Shown here in pieces: positions 1-6,783 of a stretch of 18,220 nt of DNA; the stretch's first letter is position 1, and each line of letters opens with the position of its first letter. This DNA comes from Chloroflexota bacterium (GTDB taxonomy: Bacteria; Chloroflexota; Chloroflexia; Thermomicrobiales; JADLAZ01), in NCBI GenBank assembly GCA_020849725.1, contig JADLAZ010000175.1, positions 1-18,220 of the forward strand, written 5' to 3'. The position numbers and the translations under genes are program-made. Below the pieces are notes generated by a model. It saw only the letters and a list, made by a program, of their open reading frames with translations. It did not search any database and was not told where the DNA came from.

Positions 1-1274
1 ATCGCTGCCGCCAGCGGCCGGCCGACCCAGCGCAGGTGCCATGGCTCATGCACGTAGCCGGTGCGCGCCTCGGCGCCGGGCGGGTAGGAGACGAGGAAGC
101 CGTAGCGCCAGCCGTGCTCGGCCAGGAAACGGGCCTCCGGCGCGCTGGCGAAGTCGCCATCGACCTCGTTGAAGTCGATGACGGTGCCGAGGTGATGCTC
201 CGACTCGCCCGGCCGGGCCACGTAGCGCGCCGCCTCCCGTCGCGCCTCTTCGTCACTCAGCCCGGCCGACCGCAGCAGGCGCACCTCGCGCTCGACGACC
301 TCGGCCTGATAGAGCGCCGAGCGGTGGCCGGAGACCACCCGCAAGCGCAGCCCGACCCGCTCGGCATCGGCGACCAGCGCCAGCAGATCGCTCGCCAGCA
401 GCCGGCGCACCGTCGTCAGGCCGGTGCTGAGGCCCAACTCGGCCGCCGGCACCAGGTCGGACGGCGCGGCGTGCAGCGGCAGCGGTTGGCCCTTGCCGAC
501 CGGCGCCAGCACTGCCACCGCCTGGTCCGGCGGCAGGCCGAAGCCGAGCGCGGCCGCGATCGACAGCCGCGCCGGCGACGGCAGCGGCGGCAGGCTGTCG
601 AGCGGGACCGCGCCGGTTACTGGCTCGACCGGCGGCTGGACCAGCGCCAGCGCGCTCGGCGCCATCCGGCCGAGTGGCGCGCGCCAAATGATGTTCCGTG
701 CCGCATCGTAGTCCAGCCGACCACGAGCGAACCACTGGACGACCCGGCCGTCCTCCTCGAACTCCTCGCTCAGCGGCGGGCCGAGCGTCGTCGCGCCGTC
801 GGTCGCCTGCCAGTGCGCCAGAAAGCCATAGGCGAGCGTGTGTCCGGTCTCGGGGAACCAGAGCGCCGCACTGGCGGGCGGCATCGGCACCGGCTGGAAC
901 GGCGTTTCGTCGTGCCGGCTGGCCGTCATCTCGACGCCGAGCGGCTCGATCGCGACGGCCGCCGCGCTGGTCAGCATGGCCGGCACGGCCGCGGCCGGCA
1001 GCGCCAGCAGCGCGTTCTCCGTCACCTGCACCCAGCGGCCGCGCGCATCCAGCAGCACGTCGCTGAGTGGGTCCCCGAAGACGGCTCGGCCACCCAGCGC
1101 CCGCCAGGCGATCAGGAACGCGCCGCTGAGATGATGGCCGGTGGCAGCGGTGTAGCCGACCGGCCCGCCATACACGGCCCACGTCGTGGCAGTGGCGTCC
1201 GGCGCGGCCGCCCGGCCGATCGTCGGCGACAGCAGCGTCAGGATGATCAGCAGCGCCAGCAGCCCGCGTATCAG
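1..1274 (-). CDS. Secreted M15-family (VanY/LdcB-like) D,D- or L,D-carboxypeptidase, 3' end cut by window edge
   Basis: Zinc peptidase expected to trim peptidoglycan stem peptides outside the membrane. 424 codons are visible and the frame stays open to the window edge. Residues 1-24 form a signal peptide (Arg3, a Leu/Ile-rich core, then Ala-rich site). Residues 35-80 and 139-190 are two copies of a surface repeat (TGHHLSG..FG-P-LS and FPETGH..LG-P-LSEE) seen in Chloroflexi exported proteins. The C-terminal M15 domain has SGHRS (315-319), the SxHxxGxxxD zinc motif with H360 and D367, and EPWH with catalytic E410 and ligand H413. The frame opens after a TGA at 1293-1295 and has no ATG, GTG or TTG before codon 34, which would remove the signal peptide. 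CTG at 1272-1274 lies 5 nt after GAGAGAGAGG, so I take CTG as the start. Family is firm from the motifs; exact substrate is unknown. Confidence 0.87.
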   Translation of the reverse strand, partial: MIRGLLALLIILTLLSPTIGRAAAPDATATTWAVYGGPVGYTAATGHHLSGAFLIAWRALGGRAVFGDPLSDVLLDARGRWVQVTENALLALPAAAVPAMLTSAAAVAIEPLGVEMTASRHDETPFQPVPMPPASAALWFPETGHTLAYGFLAHWQATDGATTLGPPLSEEFEEDGRVVQWFARGRLDYDAARNIIWRAPLGRMAPSALALVQPPVEPVTGAVPLDSLPPLPSPARLSIAAALGFGLPPDQAVAVLAPVGKGQPLPLHAAPSDLVPAAELGLSTGLTTVRRLLASDLLALVADAERVGLRLRVVSGHRSALYQAEVVEREVRLLRSAGLSDEEARREAARYVARPGESEHHLGTVIDFNEVDGDFASAPEARFLAEHGWRYGFLVSYPPGAEARTGYVHEPWHLRWVGRPLAAA

Positions 1275-1279
1275 GAGTG

Positions 1280-1289
1280 CCTCTCTCTC
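1280..1289 (-). promoter_or_regulatory. Shine-Dalgarno deciding a CTG start
   Basis: Minus-strand GAGAGAGAGG ends 5 nt before the CTG codon at 1274-1272 of the M15 peptidase gene. No ATG, GTG or TTG occurs in this frame between the upstream stop and codon 34. The purine-rich site is what supports the rare start. Confidence 0.6.
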
Positions 1290-1317
1290 ACATCAGCCAA
1301 CGGCTACGATAACGCCC

Positions 1318-1330
1318 CCGATCGCATCGG
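1318..1330. promoter_or_regulatory. Small palindrome in the leader of the M15 peptidase gene
   Basis: CCGAT-CGC-ATCGG has perfect 5-bp arms around 3 nt. It lies about 45 bp upstream of the M15 start and downstream of the oxidoreductase gene. It could be an operator or simply chance in GC-rich DNA. Confidence 0.2.
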
Positions 1331-1399
1331 CCACCCTGCCCATCTTAACCGATCAGCCTGCCATCCGACACCAGGCCGATTGGTCCGGCGCGGGCCACG

Positions 1400-2551
1400 T
1401 CAGAACCGCACCGACTCGCTCAGCAGCGCGCCGGTGGCGAAGCGCGCCGGGCCGAGCAACGCGATATCAAGACTGGTCGCGGCGCCGTCGACGATCAACT
1501 CCGCGAGCAGGCGGCCGACGGCCGGCGCGTGCATCAAACCATGGCTGCCCAGCCCACAGGCCACCATGAACCCATCTACGGACGTCGGACCCAGGATGGC
1601 ATGGTCGTCGGGCGACATCGGCCGCTGACCGACCCAGGCGCGCGCTAGCGCCACGCCCGCCAAACCCGGAAAGCGCCGGCCGGCGAGGTCGCGCAGGCGC
1701 GCGAGATCGGTCGCGTCGAGCTGGTCGGCGGGCACGTCGCTGGTCGCGCCGCGGTCGCCACCGCCGATGATCGTGCCACCGGTCACATCCGGCCGAGCAT
1801 ACACGCCGCTGCCCAGGTCGATCGTCCAGGCCGCCCCCGAGTCGATCGCTGGCGTCGGGACAGTCAGTGCCGCCTGCCGCCGCTCCGGACGCACCGGCAG
1901 CGCGACGCCGACCAGGGCGCCGATGGCCGCCGCCGCGTTGCCGGCCGCGTTGATGACGACCGGCGCGGCCATGGCGCCGGCCGGCGTCGTGACGCCCACC
2001 ACCCGCGCTCCGGCAACGGCAATGCCGACGACCGGCGTCGCCTCGCGCACATCGATCCCCGCGCGCCGGCAGCCGGCCACCAGCCCACTCACGACCTGAT
2101 CGACCGCCAGCATGCCGTCCCACGGACAGTAGGTTCCAATCAGCACGCCATCGGTATTCAGCCCGGGCGTCAGCGTCGCCGCTTCATCGGGCGTCACCAA
2201 CCGTGCCGGCACACCGAGCGCGGTCTGCAGCGCCACATTCCGCTCGGCGACCGCGACGAGCGCCGGCGTCGTGGCCAGGAACAGATAGCCGAGTGCGCGA
2301 AAGACACCGCGCGTGCCGAATGCGGTGTCAAAACTCTGCCAGAACGGTCGCGCCAGCAGCGACATCGCCACGTTGACGGTCGTGCCGAACTGGTGCCGCA
2401 CGCCGCCGGTCGCCCGCAGCGTCGCGCCGCCGCCGCAGCGATCGGCCTCCAGCAGCACCACTCGCCCCACGCCACGCTCGGCCAGGTGGTAGGCAACGCT
2501 CAGGCCCACTACCCCGCCGCCGATGACGATCACGTCCGCCGTGTCGGTCAT
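1400..2551 (-). CDS. FAD-dependent oxidoreductase, DAO family (sarcosine/glycine/D-amino-acid oxidase-like)
   Basis: 383 aa, normal for soluble DAO-fold amine oxidases, which oxidise a C-N bond of an amino acid or N-methyl amino acid with FAD. The N-terminus has a dinucleotide-binding Rossmann motif (GGGVVG, residues 11-16) followed by an acidic residue ending strand 2 (LLEAD). The C-terminus has the usual ILGPT…GFMVACGLGSHGLMHAPAVG signature that closes over FAD. The open frame extends upstream, but ATG at 2549-2551 is chosen because GGAG precedes it by 5 nt and the Rossmann strand starts at once. It is divergent from the small membrane protein gene, and 125 bp separate its stop from the M15 gene start. 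Substrate cannot be told from sequence; a proline, glycine or sarcosine oxidase role is possible. Confidence 0.88.
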   Translation of the reverse strand: MTDTADVIVIGGGVVGLSVAYHLAERGVGRVVLLEADRCGGGATLRATGGVRHQFGTTVNVAMSLLARPFWQSFDTAFGTRGVFRALGYLFLATTPALVAVAERNVALQTALGVPARLVTPDEAATLTPGLNTDGVLIGTYCPWDGMLAVDQVVSGLVAGCRRAGIDVREATPVVGIAVAGARVVGVTTPAGAMAAPVVINAAGNAAAAIGALVGVALPVRPERRQAALTVPTPAIDSGAAWTIDLGSGVYARPDVTGGTIIGGGDRGATSDVPADQLDATDLARLRDLAGRRFPGLAGVALARAWVGQRPMSPDDHAILGPTSVDGFMVACGLGSHGLMHAPAVGRLLAELIVDGAATSLDIALLGPARFATGALLSESVRF

Positions 2552-2654
2552 GCTCACTCCGTGTATCCTGGTCGCGCCGCTCGCCAGCGAAGCCAGCATA
2601 GCGCAGGGCGCGCGGCCAGCCCAGCCCACTCCGCCACGGCCAAGGCATCCTGAC

Positions 2655-2683
2655 TTTACAGCCCCTCGGCACCGCGCTAGAAT
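2655..2683 (+). promoter_or_regulatory. Sigma-70-type promoter for the small membrane protein gene
   Basis: TTTACA (2655-2660), a 17-bp spacer and TAGAAT (2678-2683) match the vegetative consensus well, each box differing at one position. A Shine-Dalgarno GGAAAGG at 2691-2697 and ATG at 2707 follow, so the leader would be very short. Confidence 0.6.
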
Positions 2684-2706
2684 GCATCTGGGAAAGGTCA
2701 CCCACC

Positions 2707-3129
2707 ATGCCACGCCAGAAGTACGAGCGCGAAATCGTCGAGATCCTGGAGCGCATGGACCGCCCGGGCGGCGGACCGGGCAGTGCGCGCGCTGCCCGGC
2801 CGCCGCGCCGGCCATCGCGCCTGGCGGCCTTGCTGCGCACCCCAACGCCCTGGACGGCGCGCACGTGGCTAGCGCTGAGTCTTGGCCTGCCACTGCTAGC
2901 GACGCTGATGCACGTGGCAGCGCCGATTGTCGGCACGCTGCTGGTGCTGGCCGGCATCTTCCTGTTCCTGTCGCCGCTGGTGCTGGCGCTGTTCGGCGTC
3001 CTGCGTCAGGACCGGCGTCCGCTCTGGCGCGGCCGGGTCATCGAGCTGCCCGAGCGCGGCGGCGGCGCCCGCTGGCGCTTTCGCCTCTGGGCCTGGCGCC
3101 AGCGCTGGGAGCGCTGGCGGCGCCGGTAG
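2707..3129 (+). CDS. Small two-helix membrane protein of unknown function
   Basis: 140 aa. I do not recognise a named family. It begins with a charged, helical segment (residues 1-18, rich in Glu/Arg), then a Pro/Arg/Gly-rich linker. Two hydrophobic segments follow at about residues 54-71 and 74-99, and the tail (100-140) is strongly basic with many Trp and Arg. By the positive-inside rule both ends probably face the cytoplasm. It has its own promoter and a good Shine-Dalgarno, 9 nt before the ATG. Its stop lies 9 bp from the stop of the convergent Gfo/Idh/MocA gene. Expression is well supported by the signals, but function is unknown. Confidence 0.8.
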   Translation: MPRQKYEREIVEILERMDRPGGGPGSARAARPPRRPSRLAALLRTPTPWTARTWLALSLGLPLLATLMHVAAPIVGTLLVLAGIFLFLSPLVLALFGVLRQDRRPLWRGRVIELPERGGGARWRFRLWAWRQRWERWRRR

Positions 3130-3138
3130 GCGCCCTGC

Positions 3139-4197
3139 TCAGGCCGTGACAGCCTCCAGCCGGCCGCTGGCTGCCGAGCGATAGGCCGCGTCCAGCACCT
3201 CGACCGTGCGCAGCGCCAGGTCGGCGTCGGAGTTATTCGCCACCGGCTCGCCCTTGACCAGGTCGATGAACCGGTGTACCGGTGCGATGCACTCGTACGC
3301 GCCAGCGCCGGCCGGAATCGACAGCGCCACGTGCTGGCCGTCGAAGCGGTGGACCTCGACCCGCTCGCGCTCGACGTCGACCAGCGCAATGCCCTCCGTG
3401 CCAAAGAGCCGAATCTCCAATTGAAAGGTGCGCTCGGCCGGGACGCGCGCCGTCCCGCCGATCGAGCCGATCGCGCCACCATCAAAGCGCACCGACAGGG
3501 CGTCGTAGATGTCAACCGCCGCGCCGGGCTGGCTCATCAACGCGAAGACCTCGCGCGCCCGCAGGTCCGCGCCGGCCAGGAAGAACAGCAGACCGAGCGC
3601 GTGCGTCAACTGGCCCTGGCCGTAGCCGCCGCCGGCGACGATCGGGTCGCTCCAGGTGGCCGGCTCCGGCGGAAACAGCCCCTCGCCCTGCAGGTCGCGC
3701 CCGCCGCCGAAGAAGAGATCGCCGGTCGGTGACCCCATCTGGCAGACGACATACTCGATGGCGCCGATGCCCGGCGCCCGTACCAGCCGCGCCGCTTCTT
3801 CGACGAACGGCTTGTAGTTCCAGCCATAGGGCACGAGCACGTGCCGGCCGCGGGCGCGCGCCAGCGCCGCCAGGTCGCGCGCCTCGGTCGCCCGCGTCGC
3901 CATCGGCTTCTCGACCATGACGTGCAGTCCGGCCTCCAGCGCCGCCCGGGTATGCTCGACATGCCGCGTGTGCGGTGTGGTGACGACGACGGCGTCGAGC
4001 GGCTGGCGCAGCAACTCGCGGTAGTCCTCGGTCGCGAAGCCGAAGCCGAAGCGCTGCCGCACCTGATCCAGCTCGACCGCGCCGAGCCGGCAGACGGCGG
4101 CCAGCTCCACGTCATCGCGCCCGGCCAGGATCGGCATGTGATTGGCCGTCGCCCACCAGCCCGCGCCAATGAAGCCCACCCGCACCTTGTCGCCCAT
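3139..4197 (-). CDS. Gfo/Idh/MocA-family NAD(P)-dependent oxidoreductase
   Basis: 352 aa, full length for the family, which oxidises or reduces sugars, inositols and related polyols in the cytoplasm. The N-terminal Rossmann fold has GFIGAGWWA (residues 8-16). The EKPM motif at 96-99 supplies the family's conserved Lys (K97). The C-terminal domain carries a conserved His in GQLTHALG (H199), equivalent to the usual catalytic or substrate-binding His. A strong Shine-Dalgarno (GAGGAGGGG) sits 5 nt before the ATG at 4197. A possible -10 box TATCAT lies on the minus strand at 4239-4234, with GGCCAGT repeats where a -35 would be. No sugar transport or kinase genes are next to it, so the substrate stays open. 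Confidence 0.9.
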   Translation of the reverse strand: MGDKVRVGFIGAGWWATANHMPILAGRDDVELAAVCRLGAVELDQVRQRFGFGFATEDYRELLRQPLDAVVVTTPHTRHVEHTRAALEAGLHVMVEKPMATRATEARDLAALARARGRHVLVPYGWNYKPFVEEAARLVRAPGIGAIEYVVCQMGSPTGDLFFGGGRDLQGEGLFPPEPATWSDPIVAGGGYGQGQLTHALGLLFFLAGADLRAREVFALMSQPGAAVDIYDALSVRFDGGAIGSIGGTARVPAERTFQLEIRLFGTEGIALVDVERERVEVHRFDGQHVALSIPAGAGAYECIAPVHRFIDLVKGEPVANNSDADLALRTVEVLDAAYRSAASGRLEAVTA

Positions 4198-4250
4198 GCT
4201 GTCCCCTCCTCACGCGATTGCCGGTTGCGCCGGATGATACAGGGGGTAGT

Positions 4251-4314
4251 GGCCAGTGGCCAGTGGGGCCAGTAAGGCCAGTAGGCAGTGGGCCAGCAAT
4301 TCGGTCAATTCGGT
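4251..4314. repeat. Cluster of short direct repeats (GGCCAGT and CAATTCGGT)
   Basis: Exact GGCCAGT copies start at 4251, 4258, 4267 and 4276, followed by degenerate copies at 4284 (GGCAGT) and 4291 (GGCCAGC). These are followed by two back-to-back CAATTCGGT units (4297-4305, 4306-4314). The cluster lies in the divergent gap between the Gfo/Idh/MocA and methyltransferase genes, overlapping the probable promoter region of the former. The units are too short and irregular for a CRISPR array. Confidence 0.7.
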
Positions 4315-4316
4315 AA

Positions 4317-4332
4317 GGTAGACCGGTCCACC
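4317..4332. promoter_or_regulatory. Near-perfect 16-bp palindrome, possible operator
   Basis: GGTAGACC-GGTCCACC is an inverted repeat with one mismatch per 8-bp arm. It is 26 bp upstream of the methyltransferase ATG, where a repressor could block transcription. GTCCACC recurs at 4335-4341. No regulator gene is adjacent. Confidence 0.3.
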
Positions 4333-4358
4333 CCGTCCACCTAACACCTGGAGACTAC

Positions 4359-4994
4359 ATGCAGGACGACCCGAAGCGCCTGGTCGAGGCCGGCTACGAT
4401 CAACTGGCCGGGCCGTACCTGGCCGGCAAGCCCCCGCTCGCCGCGGCCACGGCGGATTGGCTGATGGCGCTGCTGGCCGGCCTGCCGTCGACGGCGACCG
4501 TGCTGGACCTGGGCTGCGGCGCCGGGCTGCCGGTGACGCGCTGGCTGGCCGAGCGCGCGGCCGTCACCGGCGTCGATGTGTCGGCGGCCCAGTTGGCGCT
4601 GGCGGCGCGGCATGTCCCGGGTGCGCGCTTCCTCCAGGCCGACATGACTGCTGTCGACGTCGTGTCAGCTAGCGTCGACGCGGTGGTCGCGCTCTGGTCG
4701 ATCATCCACGTGCCGCGCGGCGAGCAGGCGGCGCTGGTCGGCCGCATCCACGACTGGCTGCGGCCGGGCGGGCGCTTCCTGGCGACCTGGGCCATCCACG
4801 CCTGGGAGGGGCAGGAGGCCGACTGGGAGGGCTGGGGCGCACCGATGTGGTGGAGCCACCACGACGAAGCGACGAACCAGGCGCTGCTGGGGCAGGCCGG
4901 CTTCGCTATTGAGCGGTCCGAGCGGCGTGCCGGCGGCGGCGAGACGTGGCGCTGGATCCTGGCGCGCCGCCCCACCGAGACACCACGGACGTGA
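4359..4994 (+). CDS. Class I SAM-dependent methyltransferase (Methyltransf_11/25-like)
   Basis: 211 aa. It should transfer a methyl group from S-adenosylmethionine to a small molecule in the cytoplasm. Motif I is clear (VLDLGCGAG, residues 48-56). It is followed by an acidic strand-2 end (GVDVSAAQL), a motif II-like FLQADMT and a post-motif LRPGGRFLATW, the usual order for the UbiE/Methyltransf_11 type. The C-terminus is Trp-rich and ends in a soluble strand pattern. TGGAGA precedes the ATG by about 7 nt. The downstream epimerase-like gene is on the same strand but 178 bp away, so co-transcription is uncertain. The substrate cannot be inferred. Confidence 0.9.
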   Translation: MQDDPKRLVEAGYDQLAGPYLAGKPPLAAATADWLMALLAGLPSTATVLDLGCGAGLPVTRWLAERAAVTGVDVSAAQLALAARHVPGARFLQADMTAVDVVSASVDAVVALWSIIHVPRGEQAALVGRIHDWLRPGGRFLATWAIHAWEGQEADWEGWGAPMWWSHHDEATNQALLGQAGFAIERSERRAGGGETWRWILARRPTETPRT

Positions 4995-5172
4995 CCCCCG
5001 GTCAACGCATCCACGGCTTGCTCCGAGCGTCATACTGGCGAACGGCAGGGCAAGCGGCAACGCGCTCGCCGGCGACGAGGGGCGACCTCTGGAGTCGGCT
5101 TGGTTCGTTGTTGCCCGTGGCGGCTCGGCCGGCGCGACGCGCAGTCTCGGACGTGAGGAGGCGGACGACCCG

Positions 5173-6168
5173 ATGCAGCATCTCGTCATAGGCGGCACCG
5201 GCTTCATCGGCGGCCACCTGGTGGAGCACCTGATTGAGCGCGGCGGCCAGGTGCGCGTGCTGGCTCGGCGCGACGAGCGACCGGCCTGGTTGCCGGCCCG
5301 GGCCGAGCTGGCCGCAGCCGACCTGTGCGACGTCGACGCCGTCGCCGCGCAGGCCAGCGGCGCGGACCTGGTCTACCTGACGGCGCCTCTGCCGGACACT
5401 GCCCGCGACGAGGCCACCGCCGTTACCAGCCTGACCCGCACCCTCACCGGCCTGGTCGGCGCCTGCCAGCGCGCGCGCGTCGGCCGCCTGGCCTACCTCA
5501 GCAGCGTCGACGTGTATGGTCGGGCCTTGCCGACGCGGCCGGTGACGGAAGACCTGCCACCAACGCCGGCCACGCGTGGCGGCCGGTTGCGCCTGGCCGC
5601 GGAGACAGTGCTGCGCGAGGCGGCCAGCCGGCTGCCGATCGTGATCCTGCGGCCGGTGACGGTGTTCGGGCCGCGCGACGATCACTTCACGCGCCCGCTG
5701 CTAGACGCCTATGCCACGGGCGACGGGCCGTCACTGGTCGGCGGCGGGCGCGCGCGCCTGTCGCTGATCTACGTCAAGGATGTCGCCCGGGCGCTGGCGC
5801 TGGCAGCCCGCCACCCGCACGCCACCGGCGAAACATTCAATGTTAGTGGCTGCTCGACGACCTGGCGGGCGCTGGTGGCGACGCTGTGCGCCGAGTTAGA
5901 CGTGCCGACACCCCGGCCGGGGTTGCCCTACTCGCTGGCGCGGCTGGCCGAGGCGCTCGGCATGGCCCACCCCGGGCCGCTGCCGACGGCGCTGGTCGGA
6001 CGCACCCGCGTCTACTCCGATGGCCGGCTGGCGCGGCGGCTCAACTACCATCCAGCCTACGACCTGCTGGAAGCCATCCACGAGACGATCGTCTGGCACC
6101 GCCGGGTGACGCGCTTCTCCCCGCCGTCACCGGCGGGGCCGCCGTCCGTGGTGCGGGTGCTGTCGTAG
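5173..6168 (+). CDS. Atypical SDR / NAD-dependent epimerase-dehydratase-like protein lacking the YxxxK dyad
   Basis: 331 aa extended-SDR fold. GGTGFIG (residues 7-13) binds NAD(P), YLSSVDVYG (108-116) holds the conserved Ser, and ILRPVTVFGPRDD plus LIYVKDVARAL are typical C-terminal signatures. The catalytic helix reads GGRLRLAAETVLR from residue 136. Aligned with the usual YxxSKxxAE this gives Gly136 for Tyr and Arg140 for Lys. The fold and cofactor site are kept, but ordinary dehydrogenase or epimerase chemistry is doubtful; it may act as an NmrA-like binding protein or use another mechanism. The open frame reaches back into the methyltransferase gene; ATG at 5173 is chosen because the Rossmann strand starts there, with GAGGAGG about 11 nt upstream. 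A terminator follows. Confidence 0.87.
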   Translation: MQHLVIGGTGFIGGHLVEHLIERGGQVRVLARRDERPAWLPARAELAAADLCDVDAVAAQASGADLVYLTAPLPDTARDEATAVTSLTRTLTGLVGACQRARVGRLAYLSSVDVYGRALPTRPVTEDLPPTPATRGGRLRLAAETVLREAASRLPIVILRPVTVFGPRDDHFTRPLLDAYATGDGPSLVGGGRARLSLIYVKDVARALALAARHPHATGETFNVSGCSTTWRALVATLCAELDVPTPRPGLPYSLARLAEALGMAHPGPLPTALVGRTRVYSDGRLARRLNYHPAYDLLEAIHETIVWHRRVTRFSPPSPAGPPSVVRVLS

Positions 6169-6173
6169 GCGGG

Positions 6174-6205
6174 CGGGCGGGCGCCGGAGCGCCAGCCCGT
6201 TTCTC
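6174..6205 (+). terminator. Rho-independent-type terminator after the epimerase-like gene
   Basis: A GC-rich hairpin with arms 6174-6184 and 6189-6199 has one G-A mismatch and a CGGA loop. It is followed by TTTCT at 6200-6204. It begins 6 bp after the stop codon and lies between convergent genes. Confidence 0.6.
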
Positions 6206-6225
6206 ACGGTGCTGGCGCTGGCCGG

Positions 6226-6708
6226 TCAGGCCTCATGCGCCAGCGTCTCGCGCAGTCGCTTCTCCTGCTCGTCGGTCAGCGTCGAGTGCACGACACGACC
6301 CTTGAACGGCTTCAGCTCCTCTAGCACCGCCGGGCCATCGGCCTCCTTGACCAGCACGACCAGCGCCGACGAGTCGGGACCCAGCGAGCCGCTAATCGTG
6401 TTGACGAACGAATCGGGCAGGCCACGATCCCTCATCGCGCCGATGATGGCGCCGACAGCGGCGCCGCCGATCGGCCCGCCGACGAGCCAGCCGGCCAGCA
6501 GCCCGGCGCCACCGCCGACGAGCGCGTAGCGCCCGCGGCGCGAATCCGTCTGCTTGACCTGGACCTCGCTCGTCCCCGCCGGGCGCGACAGCACGACAGC
6601 GTCGTCCAGCTTCAGCAGCCCGCGTTGCTGCATATCGATGACGTTGTCGAGGATGCCCTCGGCGGTCTCGGTCCCGTCAAACGCCAGGGCCACGATCTGA
6701 CTGGCCAT
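6226..6708 (-). CDS. DUF1269-family protein (first of two paralogs)
   Basis: 160 aa, a usual DUF1269 length. The function of the family is not established. Residues 1-50 form a mixed alpha/beta segment with the DGTETAEGIL…LLKLDDAVVL pattern. Residues 61-91 are a Gly/Ala-rich hydrophobic hairpin that may enter a membrane. The C-terminal third (SALVVLVKE…TLTDEQEKRLRETL) returns to a soluble alpha/beta pattern. ATG at 6706-6708 is preferred over upstream in-frame starts because GGGAGGGGAG precedes it by 2 nt or more and the family's N-terminal strand begins there. It is last in the nine-gene minus-strand run, 75 bp after the ZIP-like gene. A second family member is at 14902-15387. Confidence 0.85.
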   Translation of the reverse strand: MASQIVALAFDGTETAEGILDNVIDMQQRGLLKLDDAVVLSRPAGTSEVQVKQTDSRRGRYALVGGGAGLLAGWLVGGPIGGAAVGAIIGAMRDRGLPDSFVNTISGSLGPDSSALVVLVKEADGPAVLEELKPFKGRVVHSTLTDEQEKRLRETLAHEA

Positions 6709-6783
6709 GACTCCCCTCCCGTCTGCTGCTCGCCACATTCGTCGCCCATGACCAGAACCGAACGCGCCACGCCCGCGCGCTCC

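Noticed and set aside
36..1628. Plus-strand 530-codon open frame
   Set aside because: Its product is Arg/Gln-rich low-complexity text with no domain, and the opposite strand encodes an M15 peptidase with full catalytic motifs plus the oxidoreductase end. It is a GC-rich shadow.
2552..2893. N-terminal extension of the FAD oxidoreductase
   Set aside because: It would overlap the divergent promoter and small membrane protein gene; ATG at 2551 has a Shine-Dalgarno and starts the FAD-binding fold.
4251..4314. CRISPR-like array
   Set aside because: Units are 7-9 bp with almost no spacers, and no cas gene is present.
4909..5172. N-terminal extension of the epimerase-like gene
   Set aside because: It would overlap the methyltransferase gene and place 88 unstructured residues before the Rossmann strand; ATG at 5173 fits better.
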